A stretch of 64,000 nucleotides of DNA from Chaunax sp. Z400 (GCA_037577475.1 CM075197.1:8511018-8575017); one strand, 5' to 3'. Positions 35,961 through 47,700 are shown, counted from the first letter of the stretch. Translations and numbers: made by a program. The notes: generated from the letters alone by a model not told the origin.

Positions 35961-37056
35961 CAACTTTGCCCCTGCAGCATCATTTATAGAGGCAACCCTC
36001 AAGTGTAGGATTGATAAAATTCTCAGGGTGGTTGGATGGGTCAAACACAGGACTGTCCCGTATCAGACCAGGTTTTGAGTTGTGACCAAATATCAATAAA
36101 TAAAATCAAAAGTGGATTTCGACCAAAGTACAGGTAAAGATTTTGTCATCACCATCTCTCTTCTCTTTCTGTCATCCATCTGTCTGTTTGTTTGTTTTTC
36201 ATTTTAAAGACCCCTTTCACACATGGAACCCATGAAATTGCTGTGTTCTATAAACTAGATAAGGCAGTGGATTCCAGCATTCATTTAAGTTTCCTAAATT
36301 GTAAAATTCTTGACGTGGGTGTTCCAAAGACTTGAGGAATTTCATCATAATAGCCGGAAAGCAAAAAGGTGGGTACCATAGACAGCTGAGAAATTGCTCT
36401 GAATCTAGCATGATTTAAAAAAAAACTAAGTTTAGGATGAATCTGTAGAGAATTAAAGTCAAAGTATTCAGGTAACAGATCATCGTCTCTGTCTCTCTGT
36501 AGGTGTGAGTGTGATGCACATGCAGAATCCACCACAGCTATTTTCTCTGAGTCACTGCTTTCTTGTCGCTAACGCTGCTCCTTTTCTTCATTCACTGTGG
36601 AGCTCACTTGACCCTGCCTCTCATTTGAACCGGTAAGGAGAGCCACCCCACAACAAAGTCCAGCTCTTTGAAAGTGAAGAATGATATGTGTATTTTCTCC
36701 GTGATTGGGATCCGCTTATGGCTTCTTCCACCGTTCCACCAAGTTTAATGAAATTCGGGTCCATTTTTCTTTACCCCCCCAACTAGTTGACACCCCATGT
36801 GGCTGCTCTATTCAAATATTACAAACCACTTTCAGTGCCTGCCCACTTGCATACTGCACCAATGAAATGTTATTTCTGCTTATTACAACTCTGACCAAAT
36901 AAGTTCACTAGTCAAACAATCAGTAAGCACATAGTTTCTTGGCAAACTTGAATTTTGATTTCAGTTTGAATTTAAAGGTCAGAATCTGAACTCTGGTTGG
37001 AGATTCTTTACATATTGGAATCTGTGCCCTAACAGTTCATCTCTTCACGTTTTTAG
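35961..37056. other. Unassigned stretch
   Basis: AT-rich. A donor-like ACCG/GTAAGG at about 36632 follows a moderately GC-rich patch (36560-36630), which could be a small untranslated exon, but nothing confirms it. It ends at the acceptor of the candidate exon at 37057. Confidence 0.35.
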
Positions 37057-37223
37057 ATCATGCCAGACAGCTGACCAAGTCCATGATAAGGAAGCCCACG
37101 ATCAACAAGCTTATTTCCAACAGAGAGGAGGACACCAAAAACTTTGTCAAGTTTGTCAGCAAAGACTCCATCCAGAGGTCGCTTGGCATGTATCTGGAGA
37201 TGCTTAAAAAGAGAAAGAGCTGA
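37057..37223 (+). CDS. Candidate terminal exon of an unidentified gene
   Basis: After an acceptor (cttcacgtttttag, ending 37056), a frame starting at the second codon position reads HARQLTKSMIRKPTINKLIS, then NFVKFVSKDSIQRSLGMYLE, then MLKKRKS before TGA (37221-37223). The stretch is 54 codons without stops and is richer in charged residues than the flanks. It would be the last coding exon of a + strand gene, possibly the one begun at the CRE/TATA promoter, but this link is a guess. Family not recognised. Confidence 0.4.
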
Positions 37224-37985
37224 AGGAGAGCGGGAAACATATGAAGTGTCACACAAACATATACAGTATATGCATTAAAGGGATGATATGAGTTTAAAAC
37301 ACAGATTCCTTCAGTGTCTTGTGTCAATTGAGTGTTGAATACAACTCTAAAGCTGATCTTCATTAACGATGATTAACTAGCTGAGAACTGAGTAAATAAT
37401 TATACTGAGCAACAGTGCAGGGGCAGATCTAGGATTTTTCCAACTCAGGGGCCACAAAGGGGCAACATTCTACACAGGGGGGCCAAGTATATGTGCAATA
37501 TCCATGCATATTTCTTTATTCAGTAAGATCTATATACTTTTCCAGTCCTTGTTTGCCATCTATAGCTTTGGGAAAAGATACGCATGATTAGATATAGTTT
37601 GCAAATTGTGCCTCGTTCAAGCACATTAAACGGGTAATGTATATTATTACAGCATACAGAACAGTTTAGAACAAAAAAAGACAGCCTAGCCACTGAAGTG
37701 ATAGCATCTTTGAATGTTAATTTTACAAACAAGGACAAATCCTACTCATGACTAAGTAAAATCCAGACACAATGTACATTGTGTTCCTCTCAAACTAAAA
37801 CAATTGTTCATTTTTTATGACTGGAACTGAAACACCTCACAAAGTAATTAATATCTGATGTCTTTACCCATCTAGACTCAAATCAGAAGTCTAAAAAATG
37901 TTTGTTTTAATAAAGTCAGGGGAAAAAAGTCAGAATTCTGACTTTATTTTCAGAATTGTGATGTTATCTTCAGAATTTATGCATT
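37224..37985. other. 3' flank with fish repeat fragment
   Basis: At about 37418-37500 the phrases caggggcagatctaggattt and cacaggggggccaagtatat belong to a widespread fish repeat. The rest is AT-rich with no gene. Confidence 0.45.
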
Positions 37986-38042
37986 ATCATTAATGCCGCC
38001 GTAAGAACAAGATAAAGAACCCAGAACTGCAGGAAAAGGAAA

Positions 38043-38339
38043 ATGGATGAGCTGCTTGCACTAAATGATGATGTGTCAAGTTTGAAGCGCTACCGGTCAC
38101 GGCTGCTCCGGGAGAAACAAGAAGCCCTGAGGAATCTGCAGGAAATGAAGCGACAACTGTGCAAGTTGTACCAGGCAGTCTTTTCCAGGCTGAGGGATGA
38201 GGAGGGGAGGCCACTGGCCGCTATGGAATACCTGCTTCATTTTGAGCCCAATGGCAGTGTCATGGTGGCTTCACATCAACAAGGGGCGGAGCTGCCACGG
38301 ACAAAATCCATCAAGAAACAGAGGAACAAGAAGAAGTGA
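38043..38339 (+). CDS. Small coiled-coil open frame, unidentified
   Basis: A 98-codon frame from ATG 38043 to TGA 38337-38339. The first 45 residues are a likely coiled coil with Leu and charged heptads (LLALNDDVSSLKRYRSRLLR, then EALRNLQEMKRQLCKLY). A globular-looking piece follows (AMEYLLHFEPNGSVMVASH), then a basic tail (KSIKKQRNKKK). Base composition is clearly higher in GC than the flanks. The sequence upstream encodes a basic stretch in another frame, so it might be the end of a longer ORF. The 3' flank (38690-38990) looks like dispersed-repeat sequence, so transposon origin is possible. Confidence 0.35.
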   Translation: MDELLALNDDVSSLKRYRSRLLREKQEALRNLQEMKRQLCKLYQAVFSRLRDEEGRPLAAMEYLLHFEPNGSVMVASHQQGAELPRTKSIKKQRNKKK

Positions 38340-39845
38340 AAGAGCTGGACACAACATTAGAAAATGTAGGGAGAGTAAAAAGAGTCCTAAACATGAGTGT
38401 GGTCAAAACCACAAAAAAGCAGGGAATACCGATGCACAGCTAATAAAGTCAAGCAATGGAAGACCCAACAATGACTCTGAGCCAACACAGGCTTCCTGGT
38501 ACACATGAAGGAAAGTTGTTGCCCTCTTGAGCTGATAGAGGTGCACCAACTCACCCAAATACAGACAAAAGACTTTAGGTCATTGGGGTAAAACCTGGTC
38601 ATGTTCAGCTCCCAGCAACCACAGGACAAACCGTTGCCAAGCTGAACCATGCTGTTCACCAGAACTCCGAGGCATTGGGCTCTATGGTGCAAAATGGCCC
38701 CCAGTGCAGTGCCAGTGTCCAACTGACACAGTTGTCATTTTCATTCTACTTGAACAATGTTGTCGCTGGGTGTGAAAATGATATCTAAGTAGCTTAGGCC
38801 CATCTGTACACCCACAGGGGCATTGTGGGTGCATATCAAAAAGTGACTGCCTATTAACCATAACAAAAACCTGGTCTAAAGTCAATGGTGCAATGTTTTC
38901 TTTGTTACTTAAAGGGGGCATCAGAAGTGCTAATGTTATGCTAATTCACATAGCATGTGCACTTGTGTCCACCTGCTACCAAACCTAAGATTATTTTCTC
39001 TGATTTAGAGACTCACATGGAGATTCCACTGCACCTCTATCGATGCACCAGGATCTATGAGGATGACTTCCTTACTTCTGAACCTGGACTGTGTGTGACC
39101 TTCAGGATGTTTAGGAGAACACAGAACATTCATTCACATTGGATTGTGTCGGCTGTAAATAATTCATTAAATTGAGCTGCGGTACTTTCTACTTAAATGG
39201 CACAAACAGCAGAAAATTGTCTCTGCAGCATGTAATTAATATTTTTCTCATTAATGATGCATGATTTCACCAATCATTTTCATGACCTGGCCCAGGCTGC
39301 AGAGTGCAATCCACACACATCACCAGACATACAGTACATACACAGGGCTGTGCAACAGCCCTCCTCCTCCTCCTCCGTTAAATATTAGTGTATTTGCTTG
39401 CATGTATGGGACATAGGATTGAGAAAAAGTGGGGGCAAAGGGTCCACCGGACAAGGAACTCATACCTGTGCCTCAACAAGACATGTGGAACTGTTTGATC
39501 ATAAGAGACACTCTGATTGGTTTAATTCATATTCATTCAGTCCAAAAGACACCTATGAATAATTAAGGGACCAAATACAAACCCTTTGCATCTTGTGCTT
39601 TAATTTGCATCTATGTTGTGCATGGTTTAACTAGACATTAGTTAATGACATTAGACATTTACCATGTCCTTCAGATCTTTTAAATAGCTGTCATCTCTGG
39701 TGAAATCCTCTCAATATTGAGAACGTCTGCCGTCTTGGCCATTTAGCTGAACTTCTTAAAATAGCACATATAAATTAAAACTGACTTGAAGTCTAGAAAT
39801 TGACCTTTGATTTAATAGCCACGCCCATCATTTGACCAAGAAGGT
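38340..39845. other. Stretch with probable DNA-transposon-like repeat
   Basis: The part at 38690-38990 (ctggtctaaagtcaatggtg, cttaaagggggcatcagaag) has the look of a dispersed fish repeat. A CTC run lies near 39361-39378. No gene was recognised. Confidence 0.4.
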
Positions 39846-40095
39846 TGTTAGCCTCTAAAACGTGGATGTTTTGTCAAAATAAAGAGATGTTCTCTGAATC
39901 AGGTCAATGTTACTTCTTTATTCTCAAAGACAAATGCACATTTGGGCTGTTCACAAGGAGATGCAATGTGAGGGCACAACACTCACATGTGAAGAGCGCT
40001 GAAAACAGTAAAACACAAGATAATATTCTTTCTGCTTCCTGAGAAGGGAATGGGCTGCCCCCCACGTAGGCTCAGGAGGTCCGTGTCTAGGGTGT
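39846..40095 (-). repeat. 3' LTR-like repeat of the endogenous retrovirus
   Basis: Shares about 150 bp with 42809-43000, including two AATAAA-type signals in - strand sense (gagaataaagaagtaac and ctctttattttg) and an end in TAACA. It keeps about 60 bp that the other copy lacks. Env coding sequence runs straight into it, so the 5' part of the LTR (most of U3) is missing here. Confidence 0.75.
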
Positions 40096-40537
40096 CACGT
40101 TGCATTGCATCACGCAAAGCAGTCATGTTCTGTAGGGCCTGATGAATGACACCTCCATCCGCATCATTTTCTGGGATAAAGGTGCAGCAGGATGTACCCA
40201 CAACGGTGCATACACCCCCCTGAGAGGCCACTACCTGATCCCAAACCAGCCGGTTCTGCATTACCATGAGTCTCAGAGCTGTCATCTCCTCACAGATGGC
40301 TGCAGTGGATGCAATAGAGTAATTGACAAACGACATCATCCTGTAATTAAGGGTTTCAACTCTCAACATGATCTTTCCTACACCTAGCCATGGAAAGAGA
40401 GATAGAATTACTTTGTCACCAGTGGACCATAGCTTGTCCTCAGGTGGAACATTGCTTCCCCAAATAGAATCATGAGCTGCCCATTTAGGGACAGATCTCT
40501 GATAATGTCCAGTGTGCATATGTTCCATGTTACACAT
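39983..40537 (-). pseudogene. Endogenous retrovirus env, TM fragment
   Basis: A 184-codon open frame on the - strand has the hallmarks of a gamma/epsilon-type retroviral transmembrane envelope subunit. A helical stretch (MTALRLMVMQNRLVWDQV) is followed by GGVC and the CX6CC cysteine motif (C-TVVGTS-CC). The frame then passes into LTR-like sequence and stops at 39983. No hydrophobic anchor or cytoplasmic tail is present, and the surface subunit and fusion region are not intact: a related frame at 40408-40623 holds a piece of the preceding region in another frame. The fragment therefore cannot encode a full envelope protein. Confidence 0.8.
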
Positions 40538-40724
40538 TGTTTTTGCACATATTTGCTGTAGTCAGGATTCATATTGCCCAGAAAAATCATTTTAAACTGT
40601 TGTTGGTAGGGTCCATCTACCATAGGGTTTGGTCTTTGAACGCCAGAATTTGCATCATATACGTGTTGGGGCTATCAATAGGGCAAATTTGGTTATTAGA
40701 GTGTAATTAATGATTATTAACAAT

Positions 40725-40888
40725 GATCATTAATTATTTAATGAACTTGATGTTATTACTAAAATTAATAATAATTACGGGGCACCACCCTGGAGACAGG
40801 GAAAAATGATCATTAATTATCAATTGAATTTAATATTATTATTAAAATTAATAATAACTACGGGGCACCACCCTGGAAACAGGGAAAC
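40725..40888 (+). repeat. Two-copy ~80 bp tandem repeat
   Basis: Two diverged copies share aatgatcattaattat at their start and ggggcaccaccctgg near their end, about 80 bp apart. Confidence 0.8.
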
Positions 40889-41128
40889 AATTAACCAAAT
40901 TCTGTTCAGTCTCAAATGAACGATGAAGGAAAGAGTACATGCACTGACCCTCGCAACCAGCCTTTAAAACAGTATCGGTACAAAATAATACAAACAACTT
41001 CTCTTTAAAATATAAAAAAGTTTATTAAATTTAGCAATATCGACCTTCAGTCAACACACTTCAATTAATCAACTCAATTATCTACTACAACTACTGACAA
41101 TCGAGATACATGCAGGTCGAAGCAAGCA

Positions 41129-41200
41129 TATGTGTGTGGGTGTGTGTGTGTGTCTCTGGGTCTATGGAGGTGCTTATGTGTGTGTGTGTGTCTGTGTGTG
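41129..41200 (+). repeat. TG-rich simple repeat
   Basis: Interrupted runs of tgtgtgtg (41129-41153 and 41176-41200). Confidence 0.85.
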
Positions 41201-41275
41201 AGGGGATCTAAGAGAGAGGAGGAGGTACGTGACGTCACCTGAGTTCTAATTTATAATCCAGGCATCTTTCGAGTA

Positions 41276-41572
41276 GGTCTGTATTGAACAATCAGACGTT
41301 CCAGTTAGTTACGGAATTTCTGGCCCCCGCTATTATCTGGATGAGGGATGGAACCTATAACCTCTTTAATGTCATTATAAGTCCATGGTCGATATACCCA
41401 GACTGTTGGATCTGCACCTGGCTCGACGTTTGGATTTGGCAGTTCGATCATTGGAAAATTAGTCGCTAAGTTTGCTGGTGTGTCAGTTGCGTGCCAGGGT
41501 GGTGGTGTGAGAAGTTCTTTCTTGACCTCGCTACCATAGCTGGTACCGAGTATGTGGTGGTGCCATGCATGG
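41276..41572 (-). pseudogene. Endogenous retrovirus gag, capsid-side fragment
   Basis: The - strand translation (about 41470 down to 41290) includes VYRPWTYNDIKEVIGSIPHP, which resembles the start of a gammaretrovirus-like capsid. It is the continuation of the gag frame at 41826-42401, cut from it by the inserted SINE, and it also contains frame changes. Confidence 0.65.
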
Positions 41573-41575
41573 TTC

Positions 41576-41608
<33 letters not shown>

Positions 41609-41825
41609 TACCTTTATTAGTCCCACATGGGGAAATTCTTTCTCTGCATTTGACCCATCCCTGAGGAGCAGTGGGCTGCCACTACACGCGGCGCCCGGGG
41701 AGCAAATTGGGGTTCAGTATCTTGCTCAAGGATACTTCAACTTGTGGACTTGCAGGGGCTGAGGATCGAACCACCGACCTTTTGTTCCGTGAACGACCGC
41801 TCTACCCCTGAGCCACAGCCGCCCC
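41573..41825 (-). mobile_element. tRNA-derived SINE, copy 2, inserted in gag
   Basis: On the - strand it starts ggggcggctgtggctcaggg and has A-box TGGCTCAGGGGTAGAGCGG and B-box GGTTCGATCC. The body is ttgagcaagatactgaacc and ctgctcctcagggatggg, and the 3' end is a (TTA)n tail (41576-41606 in + sense). It is longer and better preserved than the copy at 18374. It interrupts retroviral gag, so it arrived after the provirus. Confidence 0.88.
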
Positions 41826-42401
41826 ACTGTCTGCCACATAGTCTGATGGTAAGGTCAGATACAGGTTGGCAGGTGTATCATCAGCTTGATACGGAGCCGC
41901 TGCTGGATGAGGATCGTTGGGTGTTGAATCTTGATAAGCCGGTGGTTCCGCTGGATGTCTCAGCTGGGCAGGTGGAGCATATTCTGGCTGTGGACCCGGA
42001 TCTGCCGCTGCTGGCCGTGGAGTCGAGATTCCTCGGACCACATATTCATCGTCTCCTGAAGAAACAGAAGACAAAAGCTGACCAGTATCTTGTCCTTTTC
42101 CTTTAACATTTCCTTTTTCTTTTTTCTTTTCCACATTCATTCTCTCTTTTTCATCACTCTCTTGTTTCCATAATAACATTGAACTCCATCCATACTTTCT
42201 CTTATCCTTCTCAGTCTTGCACACTTCTCTCATCCATCCACACAATCTACTCACATCTTCCTTTTTAAAACTTCCATTAACTGGAAAGTGACACTTTTTT
42301 GTCCAACACTTCAAATGTTTCACACTCTCTGGTCCATAGTTTCTCAACATATATTTCGCAGGACCCACTATGGCATTCTCACGACTACTGAAATTTCCCA
42401 T
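41826..42401 (-). pseudogene. Endogenous retrovirus gag, matrix-side fragment
   Basis: A frame begins at 42401 with Met-Gly-Asn, a typical myristoylation signal of retroviral matrix proteins. It continues through a charged helical region (W-M-R-E-V-C, then a Lys/Glu-rich run) and a proline-rich part with PP-x-x-PPAY-like wording, as in late-domain regions. It ends where the SINE enters. It lies on the - strand 385 bp after the primer-binding site, as expected for a gag leader. No intact gag can be read from it. Confidence 0.75.
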
Positions 42402-42785
42402 CTTTTAGAATGTTTCCCAGAAATCTTTTCTAATCAGGGGCGAAAGTAGTAATCCTGTAACTATGATGGGTTACAGACTAGGGAATATGGTATTTCCCTA
42501 CACTCGGTGGTTGATCAAGTCACCTCCTACATAAGGATATGGTCGTCCTTAGGTATTTCACAGCACAAGTAACAATCTCCTACTGACCCAGATCCAAGGA
42601 GTTTCTCTTCTCAGGATCCTGTCACCAAAGCAGTCTCCCCACACACAGCAGAACTGGCCTCCAACAAATCCTTAACCAAAACTGTAACGTCTCAGGGCGG
42701 AGGTCTTTCTTTCAGGAGTCCTAGACTCCCCCATGCGTGGTTTCAGTCCTGAAGCCTGTGGAAGGGAAGAGGAATGGATATTGGG

Positions 42786-42803
42786 ATCCCGGACGAGCCC
42801 CCA
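42786..42803 (-). other. Retroviral primer-binding site (tRNA-Pro)
   Basis: The - strand reads TGGGGGCTCGTCCGGGAT, the 18-base complement of the tRNA-Pro 3' end used by many gammaretroviruses. It lies five bases after the CA end of the upstream LTR (42809). Confidence 0.9.
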
Positions 42804-42808
42804 AGTTA

Positions 42809-43000
42809 TGTTAGGTAAAAAGCCTCTAACACGTGGATGTTTTGTCAAAATAAAGAGATGTCCTCTGAATTACGTCAATGTTACTTCTTTATTCTCAAAG
42901 ACAAATGCACATTATAACACAAGATATACTTTCTGCTTCCTGAGAAGGGAATGTGCCGCCCCCCACGTAGGCTCAGGAGGTCCATGTCCAGGGTAATTAT
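42809..43000 (-). repeat. 5' LTR of the endogenous retrovirus (at least its 3' half)
   Basis: Shares its sequence with 39846-40095 and ends in CCTAACA next to the primer-binding site. Upstream, in - strand sense, it may extend to about 43175, but the matching part of U3 is absent from the other LTR, so the boundary is uncertain. Confidence 0.7.
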
Positions 43001-43179
43001 CTGTTCTGTGTTGTCACACCACCCTGTTCACACAGTTCCTTTTCAGGAGACAGCAGATACAAATTAAACAATGAACAAAAGTCTCACTATGTTCTACAGG
43101 CGCACAAGGTTATATGATGAAATGAAGACACATCTGTTAGTACATTCTGTATTTTTCCTATCAAAGGTGTTACAGACAG

Positions 43180-43530
43180 TTCATTCACTTTCTACAACCA
43201 CTGTGTGGTCCTGTGTAGGGTCGCGGGGGGCTGGAGCCTATCCCAGCTGACTTTGGGCGGGAGGCGGGGTTCACTCTAGACAAGTCAACAGTTCATCAGA
43301 GGAAAACATAGAGAGACAAACAGCCATTCACACTCACACACTCATGGTCAATTTAGTCACCAATATTGCACATTTTTGGTGGTGGGAGGAACCTGGCGGG
43401 AACCCACACAGACACACGGAGAACATGTCAAATCCACACAGAAAAGCCCCAAGTCTTCAGGTGGCTCTGAACCCAGGACCTTCTTGCTGTGAGGTAACAG
43501 CACTGCCCACAGACAGTTCACAAAAAACCA
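43180..43530. repeat. Fish interspersed repeat, nearly full copy
   Basis: Contains the characteristic order ggctggagcctatcccagct, agacaaacagccattcacac, ggaacctggcgggaacccac and acccaggaccttcttgctgt. Related fragments lie at 16333-16375 and 31835-31945. No coding capacity was seen. Confidence 0.7.
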
Positions 43531-43938
43531 AACGTTTTTCTCTATAAGCTATTTCAGACTTAAACAATGCTGTTAGTATATAGATTGTTGCTTTTGGTAT
43601 CAGATGATTTATTGATAATAAGATCAGAATGCAAAAACAATACCAGCCTTATGCTCAAAGGTGGATTTACGGGTATGTTCTTTTGGAACATGATGGGATG
43701 TCATCGTGCATCGGGGCTATCCTTGTGCTTCAGTAGGACACACACAGGTGTTGGAAATAGGAACATGAAGAATTTTTGTGGAGAGATTGATTGGAGCGCT
43801 GCTAACTTTCACACCTGAAAACACTTTGCCACCCACTGCAGAAAACAGGTATGACTGTCAGATTGCTGAAATTGGATATCCCTCTCCCCAGATGTACTAG
43901 CAGCAACAATGGGAAGAGTTGATGATTCAGGTCTTCCT
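43531..43938. other. Unassigned stretch next to the second satellite array
   Basis: No gene or repeat family was recognised. An 83-codon open frame at 43567-43818 shows no family features. Confidence 0.4.
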
Positions 43939-44100
43939 GAATGAGGGACTAAACAGCTTTTAAAGACAAATTATTTTTCACTCACCAGTTGTTGTTTCTG
44001 CTCAGCCTGATGGTTTAGTGTAGTCTATATTATAAGTCCAATATCCTTGATAGAACAAAATATATTGACTATTGACTGTCTGAGGAGATTCAATCATGTT
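43939..44100 (+). repeat. Diverged B-segment end (left edge of second array)
   Basis: Matches the last ~150 bp of B (tcactcaccagttgttgttt, gtttagtgtagtctatatta, tgaggagattcaatcatg) with many more differences than the B copies elsewhere. Confidence 0.85.
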
Positions 44101-44750
44101 GTCCTCCCACCTCCTTTCCTCCTCTCCTCTGACCTACTCGTTTCTACATCGTATCTGTAAAAAGAACTAAACACAAACAAAAAGTGAAAAACTTCATATA
44201 ATTGGTGAAAAATAGTGAAATATTAAACCCTATGTGAATATTGAAAAAAAAATGTCATACTCATCTTTTACTTGAGAAGGTTTAAAGTTGATGTTGCCCT
44301 CCTCCCCTCCTCTCCTGTGATCATCCCGTCCTCTCCTCTGATCTATTCGTTGTCATATCTGTAAACAAAAATTAAACTCAAACAGAAAGTGAAAAACTTC
44401 ATATAATTTGGAAAAACATAAATGAAATATTACACCCATGTAAATATTGAAAAAATAATGATGTCATACTCATCCTTTAAATGAGAAGGTTTAAGCTTGA
44501 TGTTGCCGTCCCAACTCCTCTGATCTAATTGTTTATCTTATCTGTAAAAAAGAAATAAACACTGACAGAAGGTGAAGAACTTCAAATAATTTGGAAAAAC
44601 ATTAATGAAATATTACACCCATGTAAATATTGAAAAAATAATGTCATACTCATCCTTTAAATGAGAAGGTTTAAGCTTGATGTTGCCCTCCCACCTCCTC
44701 TGATCTAATTGTTTATCTTATCTGTAAAAAAGATAAGAAAAGAAAAAAAA
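44101..44750 (+). repeat. Diverged A units before the cassette
   Basis: About 3.5 A units. The first two are strongly diverged and the later ones are near the array consensus. The last unit breaks off after cttatctgtaaaaaaga, followed by an A/G-rich filler (taagaaaagaaaaaaaa) and the cassette. Confidence 0.85.
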
Positions 44751-47700
44751 ACCTATATGTGGTTATCTGTTCTTATTATGGATTCAGATAGATATGTTTT
44801 TACTTGATATAATATAAAGTTATAATACAATGAAAGAGTGATTATAAAGTTATTAAAAAAACTTACAATTTTAGCTGATTAGGTCCTTTAGTGTTTGCTG
44901 GACACGGTTCAGGTTTGTTTGTTTGTTTGTTGGTTGTTTGGTTTGTCAGCAGGATTATCCAAAAACTACTGGATGGATTTACATGAAACTTGGTGGAAGG
45001 AAAAGAAGGAAAGAGACCATTAAATTTAGGTGTCGATCCAAATAAAGGGATGGATCCAGGATTTCTTTATAGCTTTCTTCAACATAACTATTTTTGACAT
45101 CATCCCTGATTACAAAACAAACTATTGAACAAGTTTCCATGGAACTTTGTGGAAGTGCAGGGGTCAGGCTAGCTAAATTGTTTAGGATTGTTCAGCCTCG
45201 GTAGAGGTACTGTATGCTCTCTACTTAGTGCCATCCTATTTTCCAGGCTTGTTGCTGTATTTCTTGACTGTTTTCTATGCACATATTTGTTTTTAGGCTT
45301 GTATTTGTTTTCTGTGTTTCAGTTTTTACTTTCTTCTGTCTCCTTTAATTATGGTTAAACATTTTAATCTTGCTTACATGTATTTTAATTCATTATGTGT
45401 ATACATAATATCTGTCTTTGCATTTTAAAATGCACACATTAATGAAATAAACTTGACATTTAATCTGTGTTTTCAGTTTTTAAAATCAGCAGAAACGTAC
45501 AGCTGCAGAATAACACTCACACACTCATTAGAATTAATGCTAGGTTGGCTGATGTGAGGCAAAGAGGAATGTTCACACACACAACCTACAACAAATTTTT
45601 CTAACTGGCTTGTACACAATGTCTTTTTGTGTTCATGTTGTTTTTGTCTTGTTTATGTAGGTAAAGTTTTGACTATTGTCTTGTAAAAAATCTACTGGAT
45701 CATAACTCCTGTATGGTTTGTATCTTATTGCCAGATTGTTGTGAAAACACACCCTTATGTCTATAGTCACTATAACTGAAGTCATCAAATGTAGAGTAAA
45801 AAGTGCAATATTTGCATCGAAAACATTGTGGAGTTGAAGGATAAGGTAGCAGAAAATGGAAATACTCAAGTAGCGTACCACAAAGTACAGCACATCAGTG
45901 AATAGTATTTACATTACATCACTGGTTATTAGGGGTGTAAGAAAATATCCATACACTTGAGTATTATGATATTATGTTTGTGATACTGCATCAACTCTGA
46001 AAAACTGTGTAAAAAACGTTGAAACCTCCGACTGCTAGAAAATGTTGTATTAATTTACAGCTATTTGCCTCATTTGAACTCAGATTTGATGTGTTGGTTT
46101 GTTCTTGATGCATCACAGTTTTCCTGAAATTAGTTTAAAGAAATAGTAATTCATCACTTTGCTTGCTGTATTGCTGTATACTGTATTATTGTGATAAATA
46201 CTGTATCTCTAGATTCTTACCAGCACACAGGTCTGCTGGTCAGACACTCCAAACATTACTAAACGGAGCATGTTTTTGATCAAAACTGAAGATGAAAAGT
46301 GAAATGATTCACCTCATCAATGAACAGCTTTGATCACCATATTCCTAGTACAAGTTCAACTCTGTGTGATCAGTGATGTGGATGATTCATATCAGGTTGG
46401 GTCTTATCCAGTCTCTAACCAGCCTGATACACGACACATACTGTACAACAGTACAGACAGTCTGTTCAATGTTTAGTCTGTTAAAGGTAAGGATGCAGGA
46501 TAGACATCAGATTATCAGACCAATGATGGCAAATTTAGATTACCGGCTGTGGACTAAATGAGATTATAGCTGATAAATAAATTAAATCATTTGTTATGGT
46601 GGTGACATCGTGGAAACATTGGTTTTCATATCCAAACCTTCATCATTCAGTAATTCATCCCCAACCTTTACCCAGTTCATCTGGACCTATCCTGTCTGAT
46701 GATGTCTACATGGGAGGACACCACTCAGACCAGGAAGTTTGGAACAGCATTTATCTGCTTTTATTTTGAATGAGATCTTTAAAACAGATGTTAATGATGT
46801 GTGTGTTCATTATGAAGCTAGAGTCAGGACATGGTTAGCTTAGCTTAGCATAAAGCCTGGAGGCAGTGAGAGACATCCAGAAAAAACTCTTTTCAAACAC
46901 TTGTAAATGTAGCACATGTACAACATAATCAGCTGGTGCAGGCAGCTGGTAACGCTAGTTAGTAACCAACAATATGCAGAAGAATAGATTCACTCAGGGA
47001 GTCCAAAATGAATGAATGCCACACAAGCACGTTTCAATTAAAGCTTGTATTGCAATATTAAAAAAACAAACATACATAAACAATCTCAACAAATAATACG
47101 TAGGCCTTTCAAATATATTTTTAGTTCAGTCCAAAATTCCTGAGTTGAAGAATCTTCGAAGTGGGAAGATAAGGGGAAAAATGGAGGTCAGTTTGGGGAT
47201 ATCTACCACTACTGGTGGAAGAAAGTTCAGTTCAAGTACATCCAGGGTTCAAAGGGTAGCTCGCCATCGATCAATCCACTGTCCAGGAATGCAAAAAAAC
47301 CCGACCTATAACAGGTCACAAAATAAACAATTAGCATCTACAAATCAAATTCTAGGTTTTTCCTTTTAAAACAAGTTCTAATTCATAATTCTCGTGACTT
47401 TAGCTTCAGGCAGATAACGTTTGTTGTCAAGGCTAAACAACAATCAAACTAATTTAACATTTTCTTTGCATTTTGATTTGTGGCAAATGCATACAAATCA
47501 AAAATAAAGACCCATAAAAAGGTTAAAGTCATTTAACACCTGTACTGATTTATTTAAGGCTGACTCTATCGCTACCATAAATCAGCATTTTTGCTTATGG
47601 GATTTTGCATTGGATAGCTAGCGGAAGCTGCGCTAACGCGTTAGCCTTAGTAGCGCTAACACATTTAACAAGTTTCGACATTCATAATTAGCGTGAGATG

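Larger units (their letters stand above)
40640..41275. other. Retroviral internal deletion zone, pol missing
   Basis: Between the env and gag fragments there is only about 650 bp, and no protease, RT or integrase motif was seen. It contains a two-copy ~80 bp tandem repeat at 40725-40888 (ending cggggcaccaccctgg) and a TG-rich run at 41129-41200. The sequence is AT-rich and may be partly non-viral. Confidence 0.6.

Noticed and set aside
40142..40387. + strand frame inside the env fragment
   Set aside because: It is the antisense shadow of the retroviral TM frame.
45633..45893. 86-codon - strand frame present in both D copies
   Set aside because: The composition is AT-driven with no domain signal. 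It is open in both copies only because they are nearly identical.
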